From positions 186,001 to 250,000 of the forward strand of contig NZ_JAMXLR010000055.1 in NCBI RefSeq assembly GCF_024054565.1: DNA of 64,000 nt, in the 5' to 3' direction. The translations under genes were made by a program, and so were the position numbers. A model generated the notes under the pieces. It did not search any database and was not told the origin of the DNA. It worked only from the letters and a program-made list of their open reading frames with translations. The stretch is from Aeoliella straminimaris. GTDB lineage: Bacteria; Planctomycetota; Planctomycetia; Pirellulales; Lacipirellulaceae. Below, one piece after another: positions 17,212 to 25,330 of the stretch; position 1 is the stretch's first letter, and each line of letters opens with the position of its first letter.

Positions 17212-18036
17212 CTACGACTCGCCGTGAAGATTGCGGGGTTCTGTGAACGCCCCTGCGAAGCCACCGTTCACGGGCAACGTATGGCCGGTGATGAAGCTCG
17301 CTGCGGGCGACGCCAGGAACACGACCGCCGCAGCGACATCCTGGGGCGTGCCCCAGCGATCGAGCAATGCTTCGGACTTGGCACGTCGGTCCCAGTAGTC
17401 GCTCGCCTCGCCGCTCCACTTGGTGCGAATCCAGCCAGGCGCAATGCAGTTCACTCGCACCTTGGGTGCTAGCGTACGGGCCAGGCTGCGTGTGAAAGCC
17501 ATCACCGCACCTTTGACGGTCGCAAACATCTGCCCGCTGTCGCCTTCCATGCCGACCTCGGCCTGATCCCAACCGATATTGATGATGGTGCCGGAACCTC
17601 GCGCGACCATTTTCGTACCAATCAATCGGCTCAGCGACATCGTGGCGCGAACGTCCACGGCCCACAGGGCGGCCAACTTTTCGTCAAACGACAAATTGGC
17701 CGCCGCACCGGTCAGGACGTCGACGCCCGCGTTGTTGATCCAAATGTCCACTGGCCCGGATTCGTCAACCGCCTTTACAAAGGTTTCGCTGCTCGCCTGT
17801 TCAGCCAAGTCGAACTGGAAGTCACGCCCACCTGCACCGATGGCCTGTAGCTGCTGACGAACCTCGGCCATTCCCCGGAGGTTGCTCCGCGTATGCAGGT
17901 GAACGTCCGCCCCCGCGGTGGCCAGGGCCACAGCCATGGCCCGCCCGATGCCGCTGGAACTGCCGGTTACCAGCGCGGTTTTGCCGGATAGTGGACGTGT
18001 GTCCCCGGCAACGGCTGTAATTTGTGGTTCGCTCAT
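17212..18036 (-). CDS. SDR family oxidoreductase with altered catalytic residues
   Basis: The 274-residue Rossmann protein has the nucleotide site TALVTGSSSGIGRAMA, an Arg after the second strand (HTRSN, which favours NADPH), and WINNAGVDV. It also has the SDR C-terminal pattern (RVNCIAPGWIRT, ITGHTLPVNGG). In place of the catalytic YxxxK it reads FATVK, and the usual Ser 13 residues earlier is Gln, with an Asp one position before. Pteridine reductases also have Asp near that site, so a reductase for a pterin intermediate is conceivable, but without the Tyr the chemistry must differ. It is the first gene of the operon and is divergent from the PQQ-propeller gene. Confidence 0.85.
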   Translation of the reverse strand: MSEPQITAVAGDTRPLSGKTALVTGSSSGIGRAMAVALATAGADVHLHTRSNLRGMAEVRQQLQAIGAGGRDFQFDLAEQASSETFVKAVDESGPVDIWINNAGVDVLTGAAANLSFDEKLAALWAVDVRATMSLSRLIGTKMVARGSGTIINIGWDQAEVGMEGDSGQMFATVKGAVMAFTRSLARTLAPKVRVNCIAPGWIRTKWSGEASDYWDRRAKSEALLDRWGTPQDVAAAVVFLASPAASFITGHTLPVNGGFAGAFTEPRNLHGES

Positions 18037-18151
18037 CTGGTTTGGCGTTGTTCGGTCATTAGTACCGGCCTACTATCTAAAGGCCGTGAAGAGCAAGCCG
18101 CCTGCGGCCGCTCGCACTCGCAAACATTTACTATACAAGGTCAGCTTGGAC

Positions 18152-19828
18152 ATGTCGTCGGACCCTGAAGCTACACGTGCGGCGTGGGCCACTTGGCCCG
18201 TGCGCTGGTTCCCTGTCTTGTGGTGGTGCTTCTTGCTGGTGCTGGCCGCCCTGATCTGGATTCCCGGTGTGCTGCACCTGGAGTCGGACGTGCAGACCGT
18301 CGCTTCGGTAGTGCTCGCCAATCTGGCGTGGCTGGTGCCTCTGGGGTGGTTGCTGCTGTGCTGGCCACCAATCAAGCGAATGAGTTTAACCAAAAAGTGG
18401 CTGCTCCGCGCAAGTGTCGTGGCGGTAGTGGTGGCAGGGTTCTCGAGCCTCGACGTCGACTACGATGGCGATGGACGCTGGAAGGCCGTGCGGTTTGCCT
18501 GGAGCACCGATCCGGATGAGCAACTCGACTCGCTCGACTTCAGCGAAGTGGCCGACGATTGGCAGGAGACCCCCAACGACTATCCACGTTTTCTGGGAAC
18601 TGGATACTGGGCCGAGGTGCCTGACGTGCAACTTGCCAGCGACTGGAAAGCCTCGCCACCCGAACTCCTTTGGAAGAAACCGATCGGGGCGGGATGGTCG
18701 TCGTTTGCCATCGTAGGCGACTACGCGGTGACGCAGGAACAACGCGGAGCAGACGAACTGGTGGTGTGCTACCGCCTGTCGACTGGCGACGTGGTGTGGA
18801 CACACACCGACAACGCACGGCACGATCCGGGCGACATGCAGGGTGGCCTGGGCGGTATCGGCCCCCGAGCCACGCCAACCATTCACCAGCAGCGCGTCTA
18901 CACCATGGGCGCCACCGGCGTGGTCAACTGCCTCGACGCCCGCACTGGCGAAGCCCTCTGGTCGCACGACCTGGCGGAATTCGGTTTGAAGCCACTACTG
19001 TGGGCCAACTCAGGGTCGCCTCTGGTGGTGCCTGACTCGAATTTGGTGGTCATCGCAGGTGGGGTGGCCGAGGCAACCGAGGGCGACAAAAGCACTTCGC
19101 TACTGGCCTTCGATCGGGAGTCCGGCGATTTGGTCTGGCGAAGCGGCAAACCGGTGACTTCGTACGCCTCGCCCGTGTACGCTGTGATCGCCGGCGAGCC
19201 CCAGATCATTCAGGTCGAGGAATCGACCGTCGGTGGTTATCGCGTCAGCGATGGCAAGCCACTGTGGGAGTTCGAGCAACAGGGCAGCTCGTCCGGCGCG
19301 GCGTCGTGCTCGCAGCCGATTCCACTCCCCGGTGATCGCCTTCTGGTTTCGAAGGGCTACTCGGTCGGAAGCCGGTTGGTACAAATCACCCGCGATGGCG
19401 ACAAGTGGCAGGCCGAGATACTTTGGGAAAAGCCGGTGCTGAAGACCAAGCTTTCGAATCTGCTGATTCGCGATGGCTACGCCTATGGACTCGATCACAC
19501 GTTGATGAGCTGCGTCGACATCGAATCGGGCAAAGTGCAATGGAAGAAACGCCGACGACACGGCCTTGGTCACGGGCAGAATCTACTGGTGGGCGACAAA
19601 ATCTTCGTCCTCAGCGAAACGGGTGAAGGGGTGCTGGTGGAGTGCAACCCCGAGAAGTACGTCGAACTCGGCTCGCTGGAGATGCTGGCCGAGGACGGCG
19701 TAACCTGGAACAACCCCGCCATGTCGGGTCCACTGCTGCTGGTACGAAACAACCTCGAGGCCGCCTGTTATCGCTTGCCAACGGTAGAGGCCCCAGCCGA
19801 GCAGGAATCGGAAGATGATGGCCCTTAG
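18152..19828 (+). CDS. PQQ-like beta-propeller membrane protein
   Basis: The 558-residue protein has three hydrophobic segments near the N-terminus (WFPVLWWCFLLVLAALIWIP, ANLAWLVPLGWLLLCW, ASVVAVVVAGFSSL). Then about 430 residues of PQQ-like propeller blades follow, with repeats of the type GDVVWTHTD, TGEALWSHDL, SGDLVWRSGK, DGKPLWEFEQ and SGKVQWKKRR. This resembles the PQQ-binding-like repeat proteins common in planctomycetes (BamB-like fold), which are usually structural or binding proteins rather than proven dehydrogenases. I see no cytochrome motif. The ATG at 18152 gives a short cytoplasmic head before the first helix. Confidence 0.83.
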   Translation: MSSDPEATRAAWATWPVRWFPVLWWCFLLVLAALIWIPGVLHLESDVQTVASVVLANLAWLVPLGWLLLCWPPIKRMSLTKKWLLRASVVAVVVAGFSSLDVDYDGDGRWKAVRFAWSTDPDEQLDSLDFSEVADDWQETPNDYPRFLGTGYWAEVPDVQLASDWKASPPELLWKKPIGAGWSSFAIVGDYAVTQEQRGADELVVCYRLSTGDVVWTHTDNARHDPGDMQGGLGGIGPRATPTIHQQRVYTMGATGVVNCLDARTGEALWSHDLAEFGLKPLLWANSGSPLVVPDSNLVVIAGGVAEATEGDKSTSLLAFDRESGDLVWRSGKPVTSYASPVYAVIAGEPQIIQVEESTVGGYRVSDGKPLWEFEQQGSSSGAASCSQPIPLPGDRLLVSKGYSVGSRLVQITRDGDKWQAEILWEKPVLKTKLSNLLIRDGYAYGLDHTLMSCVDIESGKVQWKKRRRHGLGHGQNLLVGDKIFVLSETGEGVLVECNPEKYVELGSLEMLAEDGVTWNNPAMSGPLLLVRNNLEAACYRLPTVEAPAEQESEDDGP

Positions 19829-19834
19829 CCGCGA

Positions 19835-19884
19835 AGGGCAAGCCAATGGTCGGTTTGACTACGGACCATCTACTGGCTTGCCCT
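19835..19884. terminator. Hairpin between convergent genes, probable bidirectional terminator
   Basis: AGGGCAAGCCA (19835-19845) pairs perfectly with TGGCTTGCCCT (19874-19884), and inside this ATGGTC (19846-19851) pairs with GACCAT (19864-19869). It lies in the 79-base gap between the ends of the PQQ-propeller gene and the universal stress gene. No T-run follows on either side, so termination is inferred from position and stem strength. Confidence 0.55.
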
Positions 19885-19907
19885 CGTTGCAACAGGTGTA
19901 ACGGCGA

Positions 19908-20339
19908 TTAGTGCCGCAGCATCATGACCGGGATGTGAGCCAGCCGCAAAACACGTTCGGCAGTCGATCCGAGCAGAATGCGTCGGAAGCCAGTCCGTCC
20001 ATGCGTCGGCATCACGATCAAGTCCGCCTTGATGGCGTTGGCCTGTTCGACAATCTCATGCCCTGCGTCACCAAACAGGACGTGGTACACGACTCCCTGG
20101 TACTTATCGTCGGCAAAGGTCTTGCTGAACGACTTCTCTACGTTCTTTCGCTGCGTATCTTCGCTGATGGTCTCCCACACCACGCCCGGCGTGGTGATGT
20201 CGAGATCGGCAGCCACGTGCAACACATGTACATGACTGGGCGAATCGGCCATGTCCAGTGCTTCGTCCACGGCCTTGATGCTGTCCTCGCTGAAGTCGAC
20301 AGGCACCAGCAGCTTCTTTCCTCCAAACCAATCGCTCAT
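19908..20339 (-). CDS. Universal stress protein (UspA family)
   Basis: The 143-residue protein has the Usp fold: KLLVPVDFSEDSIKAVDEAL at the start and an ATP-loop-like end, MPTHGRTGFRRILLGSTAERV. The first Gly of the nucleotide motif G-x2-G-x9-GS is replaced by Pro, as also happens in many relatives. Usp proteins bind ATP or act as stress-response partners. The ATG at 20339 follows AAGGAGCG, a good ribosome-binding site. It starts 13 bases after the end of a second Usp gene on the same strand, so the two form one transcript. Confidence 0.93.
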   Translation of the reverse strand: MSDWFGGKKLLVPVDFSEDSIKAVDEALDMADSPSHVHVLHVAADLDITTPGVVWETISEDTQRKNVEKSFSKTFADDKYQGVVYHVLFGDAGHEIVEQANAIKADLIVMPTHGRTGFRRILLGSTAERVLRLAHIPVMMLRH

Positions 20340-20352
20340 CTCTTCACGCTCC

Positions 20353-20850
20353 TTACGTAGGCTGACCTGCGCCAATTGTTATTCCTTTAGGGATCTGCTC
20401 TTCGTCGCTCACTACAGGCGGGTGTTTGACCGTCAGCACCGGACACTTGGCCCCTCGCACTACTGCTTCGGCCACGCTGCCCATCAACATTCGCGAAACC
20501 CCTGTCCGGCCATGCGACCCGATGACAATCAAGTCTACCTGAAGTTGGTCGGCAAAGTCGATGATGGTTCTTGCCGGAGTACCCAGCAAGTTTTGCCGCT
20601 CGAATGGCACCCCGGGCACCGTGGGCGACACCTGCTCGAGCAACTCCTGACATTCGTGCTCCAGACGCTGCGTCATATCGGACATGTAGCCCATGCCGGT
20701 GTACTCCGTGCAATAGGCCGCACTTTCGTCGACAACATGTAGCAGGTACAGCTTGGCGCCGGACTCGGAGGCCAGCAGGGACGCATACCGCAGGGCCGCG
20801 TCGCTATAGGGAGAAAAGTCGGTCGGACACAAGACAGAATGGAGATTCAT
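20353..20850 (-). CDS. Universal stress protein (UspA family)
   Basis: The 165-residue protein starts SVLCPTDFSPYSDAALRYAS and ends with a complete ATP motif, IGSHGRTGVSRMLMGSVAEAV. It differs enough from its downstream neighbour to be an old paralogue. The ATG at 20850 has AAAGGAGCGAGCC before it. A candidate sigma-54 promoter lies about 90 bases upstream. The pair sits beside a PAS kinase, a BON protein, Hsp20 and a sigma-54 regulator, which fits a common stress response. Confidence 0.93.
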   Translation of the reverse strand: MNLHSVLCPTDFSPYSDAALRYASLLASESGAKLYLLHVVDESAAYCTEYTGMGYMSDMTQRLEHECQELLEQVSPTVPGVPFERQNLLGTPARTIIDFADQLQVDLIVIGSHGRTGVSRMLMGSVAEAVVRGAKCPVLTVKHPPVVSDEEQIPKGITIGAGQPT

Positions 20851-21170
20851 GGCTCGCTCCTTTCGATACGGGCGCCTCAAAGAGTACCGCTTGCCGACGG
20901 GCGCCGGTGGTCGGAGAGCCTCCACTTAATTATACGGCAAAACAGATGCCGGAGTTCTTCCCAAAACCGCTTCAAACCGCCTGATTTGCCGTCACCTGCA
21001 TGGCGTCACTCGGCAAACGCCCCTTACCAGTGAGATTGAGCGTGCGGCAACGCACTGAGCGTTTTGGCCCATGGTTGCCTTGCATCCCGGCAATCTGGTG
21101 CCGACAATCGGACGGTGTACCAATTGGCACACTATTGGTTCCCAGATACATATCACGCACACCCGATCGA
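20851..21170. other. Divergent intergenic region between usp pair and PAS kinase
   Basis: These 320 bases hold no credible ORF. A candidate sigma-54 promoter for the minus strand is listed separately (20936-20953). Near-matches TTGGCAC...TTGG upstream of the kinase and GGCACCAGATTGC on the minus strand have the wrong GG-to-GC spacing. Confidence 0.4.
20936..20953 (-). promoter_or_regulatory. Candidate sigma-54 promoter of the usp operon
   Basis: Read on the minus strand, CCGGCATCTGTTTTGCC has GG (20950-20949) and GC (20938-20937) with exactly 10 bases between, and the TT before GC. The middle of the -24 element deviates from consensus (CAT for CAC). A start near 20925 would give a leader of about 75 bases. 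Confidence 0.35.
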
Positions 21171-22310
21171 ATGTCTATGGCGGATCGACCGCAAACTCCA
21201 CATTCTGTAGTTCCCCGCGAGGGAGAAGCCCGCCTGAAGGCAATTCTCGAAACGGCGGTCGAGGGTATCATTACCATCGACGAGCGGGGGCGGTGCGAGT
21301 CGATCAATCCAGCGGCCGAGCGGATGTTTGGCTACTCGGCCCACGAAGTCGTTGGCCAGAACATCTCGATGTTGATGCCCGAGCCGTACAGCTCCGAGCA
21401 CGATGGCTACCTGAATTCCTACCTTGCCACCGGCCATCGCAAGATCATCGGCATCGGCCGCGAGGCCGTCGGACTGCACAAAAGCGGCCGGCAATTCCCG
21501 ATTCAGCTGTCGGTAAGCGAAATCAAACTCGAGCGGGGACGCCTGTTTACCGGCATTGTCCACGACCTCACCGAGCAGAAAGAGGCCGAGCGACGGCTGG
21601 TGCAATCAGAACGACTCGCCGTACTGGGCGAGGCGATGACACGATTGGCCCATGAGAGTCGCAACGCCCTGCAGCGGATCCAGATTGCCGTGGAAGTCGC
21701 CCGCCTGCACGGCGAAGGCAACGACCCACTGGCCACGCAGCTAGACGCCATCGAACGCGCCAACGATGCCCTAAACGCCCTGCTGGAAGAATTGCGCAAT
21801 TACGCAGCTCCTTTGCACTTGGAGCGCAAACGCTCGTCGCTGGTCACCATTTGGCGCGAGGCCTGGAGCGCCGTGGGATTCCAGCGTTCGGATCGCGACG
21901 TGGAATTTGCCGAGGAGACCGACGACGAATTGCTCAAGTGCCACGCCGATCGATTCCGTCTGGGACAGGTGTTCCGTAACTTATTCGAGAATGCCCTGGC
22001 TGCCTGCGACGACCCGGTGAAGATACGCGTCTCGGGCTATCCCGCACAGCTCGAGGGAAACACGGCCGTCAGGGTGGTTGTGGCCGATAATGGACCGGGC
22101 ATGGATGTCGAGCAACGGGAAAGGATATTCGAGCCTTTCTACACCACGAAGGCCAAGGGCACCGGACTGGGTATGGCTATCGCCCGCCGGATAGTCGAAG
22201 CCCACGGTGGCACCATCGCGGTGGAAGTCTCACCGTTGGGTGGGGCGGCCCTGGAACTGGTGCTGCCTGTCGAGCCGCCGCGGGCTGAAAAACCCGTGCA
22301 ATCCGACTAG
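21171..22310 (+). CDS. PAS-domain sensor histidine kinase (FixL/NtrB-like)
   Basis: The 379-residue soluble kinase has a PAS domain (about 18-135), very FixL-like in EGIITIDERG, FGYSAHEVVGQNISMLMPEP and KIIGIGREAVGLHKSG. A HisKA helix pair follows with the phospho-His in RLAHESRNALQRIQ, and then an HATPase domain (NLFENALAACDD, VADNGPGMD, KAKGTGLGMAIARRIVEAHGG). In rhizobial FixL the heme ligand His stands directly before IIGIGR; here it is Lys, so heme and oxygen sensing as in FixL are unlikely. The gene precedes a BON-Hsp20 pair and lies close to an NtrC-type regulator, its probable partner. Confidence 0.92.
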   Translation: MSMADRPQTPHSVVPREGEARLKAILETAVEGIITIDERGRCESINPAAERMFGYSAHEVVGQNISMLMPEPYSSEHDGYLNSYLATGHRKIIGIGREAVGLHKSGRQFPIQLSVSEIKLERGRLFTGIVHDLTEQKEAERRLVQSERLAVLGEAMTRLAHESRNALQRIQIAVEVARLHGEGNDPLATQLDAIERANDALNALLEELRNYAAPLHLERKRSSLVTIWREAWSAVGFQRSDRDVEFAEETDDELLKCHADRFRLGQVFRNLFENALAACDDPVKIRVSGYPAQLEGNTAVRVVVADNGPGMDVEQRERIFEPFYTTKAKGTGLGMAIARRIVEAHGGTIAVEVSPLGGAALELVLPVEPPRAEKPVQSD

Positions 22311-22426
22311 CTCGCCTGGCCGCTGTGCCTTCTCGCGCACCCGCGCGCCACGATGCGCGCTGCACACTGAGCCCCCCTTGCAATTTCCCCCTTTTATTAC
22401 TGAGCGGGAACACGCACTTCCGTGCG

Positions 22427-22442
22427 CGGCACGTGAATTGCT
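22427..22442 (+). promoter_or_regulatory. Sigma-54 (-24/-12) promoter upstream of BON-Hsp20
   Basis: CGGCACGTGAATTGCT matches the consensus TGGCACG-N4-TTGCW closely. GG (22428-22429) and GC (22440-22441) are separated by exactly 10 bases. Transcription would start near 22453, about 50 bases before the BON start codon. A 5-bp hairpin (22413-22426) lies just upstream. An NtrC-family activator is encoded about 1 kb away. Confidence 0.65.
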
Positions 22443-22504
22443 TCTCTGTACGAATGAAAACTCCAGGGCGTGACCCGAGAGTTAGATTCACGGAGGACAA
22501 TGTC

Positions 22505-22783
22505 ATGATTCCACCTTCATCCGACACAAGGCATGGTGTGCCAAAGATGCAATCACAAACAGCCATCACATCACTATCATCGCTGCTGGGCGATGCGGTC
22601 CATCCGGGCCTCAGTGGCGTAAGTTGTCAAATCGATGCCAACATGGTCGTACTGCGAGGCGAGGTGCCCACTTTCTATCTCAAGCAACTCGCGCAGGAGA
22701 CGGCCAGCCGTGCAGCAGGGGTCGAGAAGGTGAATAACGAGATTGAAGTGCATGCCAAGCCGCGCGACTGGGTTCAGGAGTGA
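22505..22783 (+). CDS. BON domain protein
   Basis: The 92-residue protein is essentially one BON domain (bacterial OsmY and nodulation): ITSLSSLLGDAVHPGLSGVS, then VVLRGEVPTFYLKQLAQETA and GVEKVNNEIEV. It has no signal peptide, unlike periplasmic OsmY. BON domains are thought to bind lipids or other proteins. The ATG at 22505 follows GGAGGACAATGTC, a strong ribosome-binding site. Hsp20 follows 88 bases downstream and probably shares the sigma-54 promoter. Confidence 0.85.
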   Translation: MIPPSSDTRHGVPKMQSQTAITSLSSLLGDAVHPGLSGVSCQIDANMVVLRGEVPTFYLKQLAQETASRAAGVEKVNNEIEVHAKPRDWVQE

Positions 22784-22871
22784 TGCTTGCGTGATACGCT
22801 CCTTGCCAACTCGAGCCTTGGCCCACTAATGTCTTCGGTCGATTGCTCGAATGAGGAAAGGAGGAGATCAA

Positions 22872-23330
22872 ATGGCCGGACTAACCACCCGTGGAACGAA
22901 AGGTCCACCCACCCGATGGAACGGCGGCAAGAGTCTGTACGACGAGATGGAACACATGCTCTCGAAGCTCTGGGAAGAGGGGCAGGAAGCCTGGTTTGGC
23001 GGACGACACATTCCCTCGCTGGACATTGAGGAAACGGAATCCGCCATGGAAGTGAAGGTTGATCTTCCTGGCCTGAAGGCCGAGGAGATCGAGATTCAAC
23101 TTAACGGCAACATGCTCACTGTGAGCGGTCACCGCAGGGCGGAGAAGGAGGAGAAAGGCAAAAAGACCCACTACATGGAACGAAAATTTGGCTCGTTCAG
23201 CCGCACGGTCTCGTTGCCTTCGCCGGTAGAAGAGGACGAAGTGGCCGCCGAATATCATGACGGCGTGCTGCACATCACCCTGCCGAAGCCCGAGGCAGCC
23301 AAAGGGAAAAAAATCAACGTCAAAGGCTGA
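22872..23330 (+). CDS. Hsp20/alpha-crystallin family small heat shock protein
   Basis: The 152-residue chaperone has an N-terminal arm of about 50 residues with ExMEHMLSKLWEEG. The alpha-crystallin domain follows (PSLDIEETESAMEVKVDLPG, NGNMLTVSGHRRAEKEEKGK, GSFSRTVSLP, YHDGVLHITLPKPE). A short lysine-rich tail lacks a clear I-x-I motif. It would hold unfolding proteins in the cytoplasm. AAAGGAGGAGATCAA before the ATG at 22872 is close to the ideal ribosome-binding site, suggesting high expression. Confidence 0.95.
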   Translation: MAGLTTRGTKGPPTRWNGGKSLYDEMEHMLSKLWEEGQEAWFGGRHIPSLDIEETESAMEVKVDLPGLKAEEIEIQLNGNMLTVSGHRRAEKEEKGKKTHYMERKFGSFSRTVSLPSPVEEDEVAAEYHDGVLHITLPKPEAAKGKKINVKG

Positions 23331-23377
23331 TGCCGCCGAATCAATCAGGCGGAATGAGAAGGCGGAAGTGGCGCACC

Positions 23378-23408
23378 GGGCCCACGGAGGCACGCAACTC
23401 CTGGGCCC
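23378..23408 (+). terminator. Possible terminator after Hsp20
   Basis: GGGCCCACGGAG (23378-23389) pairs with CTCCTGGGCCC (23398-23408), leaving one bulged C. A short CTGTTT lies downstream. The stem is strong but the T-run is poor. Confidence 0.35.
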
Positions 23409-23505
23409 CGCGCCCTGTTTCGTTCGAGGCACCAGGCAAATGATCGCACTGGCGGTTCCCAGACCGGTGCCGGGCACTTGCCCAACCGCCCCTAATTGAT
23501 TGCAC

Positions 23506-24858
23506 CTAGCTGACTTCGCTAGGATCGATGTGGTACTTTTCGATTAATCGATACAGGCTGCGGCGGCTTACTCCCAACGACTTGGCTGCCCGCAGTTTGT
23601 TGCCACCTTCGTGTTGTAATGCCTGTACCACGCGGGCGCGAGTCAATGCCGCCAGATCGATCTCCGGCGCGACAATCGCCGCCCCCGTCGTGTTCACATT
23701 TCCCAGCACCTCAGGCGGGAGATTCTCCTTACGCAGCACTTCGTCGTCGGAGAGGATCTTCGCCCGCTCGATGGCATTGATCAGCTGACGCACATTGCCA
23801 GGCCAGGAATAGTGGGCAATTGCCTCGCGGCACTCAGAATCGAACTCCCATCCGCCGCCAGCGAAATGGTCAGCCAACAACAGCACGTCGTCGGTGGTGC
23901 GTGCTCGCAGCGGTGGCAACATGATGGTCATGATGTTGATGCGGTAGAACAAGTCTTCGCGGAACCGCCTGGCTTCCACTTCGGCGTTCAGGTCGCGATT
24001 CGTCGCGGCGATCATCCGCACGTCGACCCGACGCTCTTTCAGGCTACCCACTCGCCGCATCGAGCCATCCTCCAGCACTCGCAGCAGCTTGGGCTGCAGG
24101 GCAGGGGCCAGTTCGCCAATTTCGTCAATGAACAGCGTACCTCCGTCAGCCACTTCGAACAAACCGGGCTTCGAGGCTGCCGCGCCGGTGAATGCCCCCT
24201 TCTCGTGACCGAAGAGTTCGCTCTCCAGCAGCGGTTCGGGCAGGGCCGCGCAGTTGATCACCACCATCGGCTTGTCGGACCGGCAACTGGCGTCATGCAG
24301 GGCGCGGGCAACCAACTCCTTGCCCGTACCGCTTTCGCCCTGGATGAGAATTGGCTTCTCGCTGGGACCAGCCCGCTCGACCAGGCGGAAGACCTCCTGC
24401 ATGGCAGGCGAGTTGCCAATCATCTTGTGCTTGGGAGTTCCGCGATCGACCAGGGCGCGAAGCTGCGTGTTCTCTTTGCGAATCTTGGCCGACTCGCCAG
24501 CCTTGCCCACCACCGTCTCCAGTTGCTTCATCCGCACTGGCTTGGTGAGGAAGTCGTAGGCACCCAGCTTCATTGCCTCGACGGCTCGTTCGATGGTGCC
24601 CTGGCCTGTAAGCAGGATCACCTCGGTCTCGGGCGTCTCCTCTTTCATTCTGGCCAGCAGATCGAGCCCCGACATGCCAGGCATCACCATATCGACCACT
24701 GCCACGGTGAAGCTGTGGCTGGCCAGGGTGCCGAGGGCCGACTCGCCGCAATCGGCAGCCGCCACTCGATGCCCTAAAGAGGAGAAGTAAGCCTGCATGG
24801 CGTCGCGCAGCTCTGCGTCGTCGTCCACCAGCAACAAGTCTAATTTGTGGTCTGCCAT
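23506..24858 (-). CDS. Sigma-54-dependent response regulator (NtrC/AtoC family)
   Basis: The 450-residue protein has a receiver domain (1-120; acidic cluster in LLLVDDDAEL, phospho-Asp in VAVVDMVMPGMSG, Lys in FLTKPVRM). The AAA+ sigma-54 activator domain follows with Walker A GESGTGKELVARALHD, the GAFTGA loop and LFIDEIGEL. A Fis-type helix-turn-helix closes the protein (NKLRAAKSLGVSRRSLYRLI). It would bind enhancer sites and activate RpoN promoters when phosphorylated. The ATG at 24858 is preferred; the frame can also begin at a TTG at 24873. Likely targets are the -24/-12 sites in front of BON-Hsp20 and the usp pair. Confidence 0.95.
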   Translation of the reverse strand: MADHKLDLLLVDDDAELRDAMQAYFSSLGHRVAAADCGESALGTLASHSFTVAVVDMVMPGMSGLDLLARMKEETPETEVILLTGQGTIERAVEAMKLGAYDFLTKPVRMKQLETVVGKAGESAKIRKENTQLRALVDRGTPKHKMIGNSPAMQEVFRLVERAGPSEKPILIQGESGTGKELVARALHDASCRSDKPMVVINCAALPEPLLESELFGHEKGAFTGAAASKPGLFEVADGGTLFIDEIGELAPALQPKLLRVLEDGSMRRVGSLKERRVDVRMIAATNRDLNAEVEARRFREDLFYRINIMTIMLPPLRARTTDDVLLLADHFAGGGWEFDSECREAIAHYSWPGNVRQLINAIERAKILSDDEVLRKENLPPEVLGNVNTTGAAIVAPEIDLAALTRARVVQALQHEGGNKLRAAKSLGVSRRSLYRLIEKYHIDPSEVS

Positions 24859-25112
24859 AACCGTGTACTTCAAGTCTCAGTTTCGTCCGGATCAGAGAAG
24901 GAGCCAATTGAAAGCGAGTGCCATCAACGCAAGTTAAGTGCCAACAGCGAAATTATGCTATATTCCGCACAAAACGGGCGAAAGCGGGCACGGCCAGTGT
25001 GCGGTTTGGTCAGCACGGGGCAATGGTGTGCGTTCTCGCCCACCCAAGATAGTCTAATTCGTTACCACCCGCAGCGACACAAGTTGCGTCGACACTACCT
25101 GTTGAACGCGGA

Positions 25113-25328
25113 GTGTTGGCGGGCGCCGTTGGCCCATCGAAGCGATGGCCTTATGTCTCCCAGTCCGACTTCATCCAATGCCCCGGCTGCCTGGCGGTGG
25201 TCGACGCTGGGTTGCCCGTTTGTGCCGGTTGCGGACACTGTATTTTCGGCGGCCGCCCGCGTTGCCAACCAGTTTCTCACTGCGCGGCGTGCAATACTCC
25301 CTATTGTCGGTGCTGCGGGCAGCCGTGA
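25113..25328 (+). CDS. Possible small cysteine-rich zinc-ribbon protein
   Basis: The 71-residue frame encodes a regular array of cysteines in its last 50 residues: CPGC, CAGCGHC, a lone C, HCAAC and CRCC. Ordered CxxC pairs are unusual for a random frame and point to a real metal-binding protein. The only available starts are GTG at 25113 or TTG at 25116, with no clear ribosome-binding site. It ends 3 bases before the end of the convergent symporter gene. No function can be assigned. Confidence 0.4.
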   Translation: MLAGAVGPSKRWPYVSQSDFIQCPGCLAVVDAGLPVCAGCGHCIFGGRPRCQPVSHCAACNTPYCRCCGQP

Positions 25329-25330
25329 GG

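Noticed and set aside
17159..17665. Longer version of the DHPS-like protein starting at 17665
   Set aside because: The extra 169 residues are Arg-rich and lie opposite the SDR gene; family similarity begins at 17158.
21124..21141. TTGGCAC followed by TTGG upstream of the PAS kinase as a sigma-54 promoter
   Set aside because: The GG-to-GC spacing is 9 instead of 10 and the -12 element reads GG, so it does not meet the strict rule.
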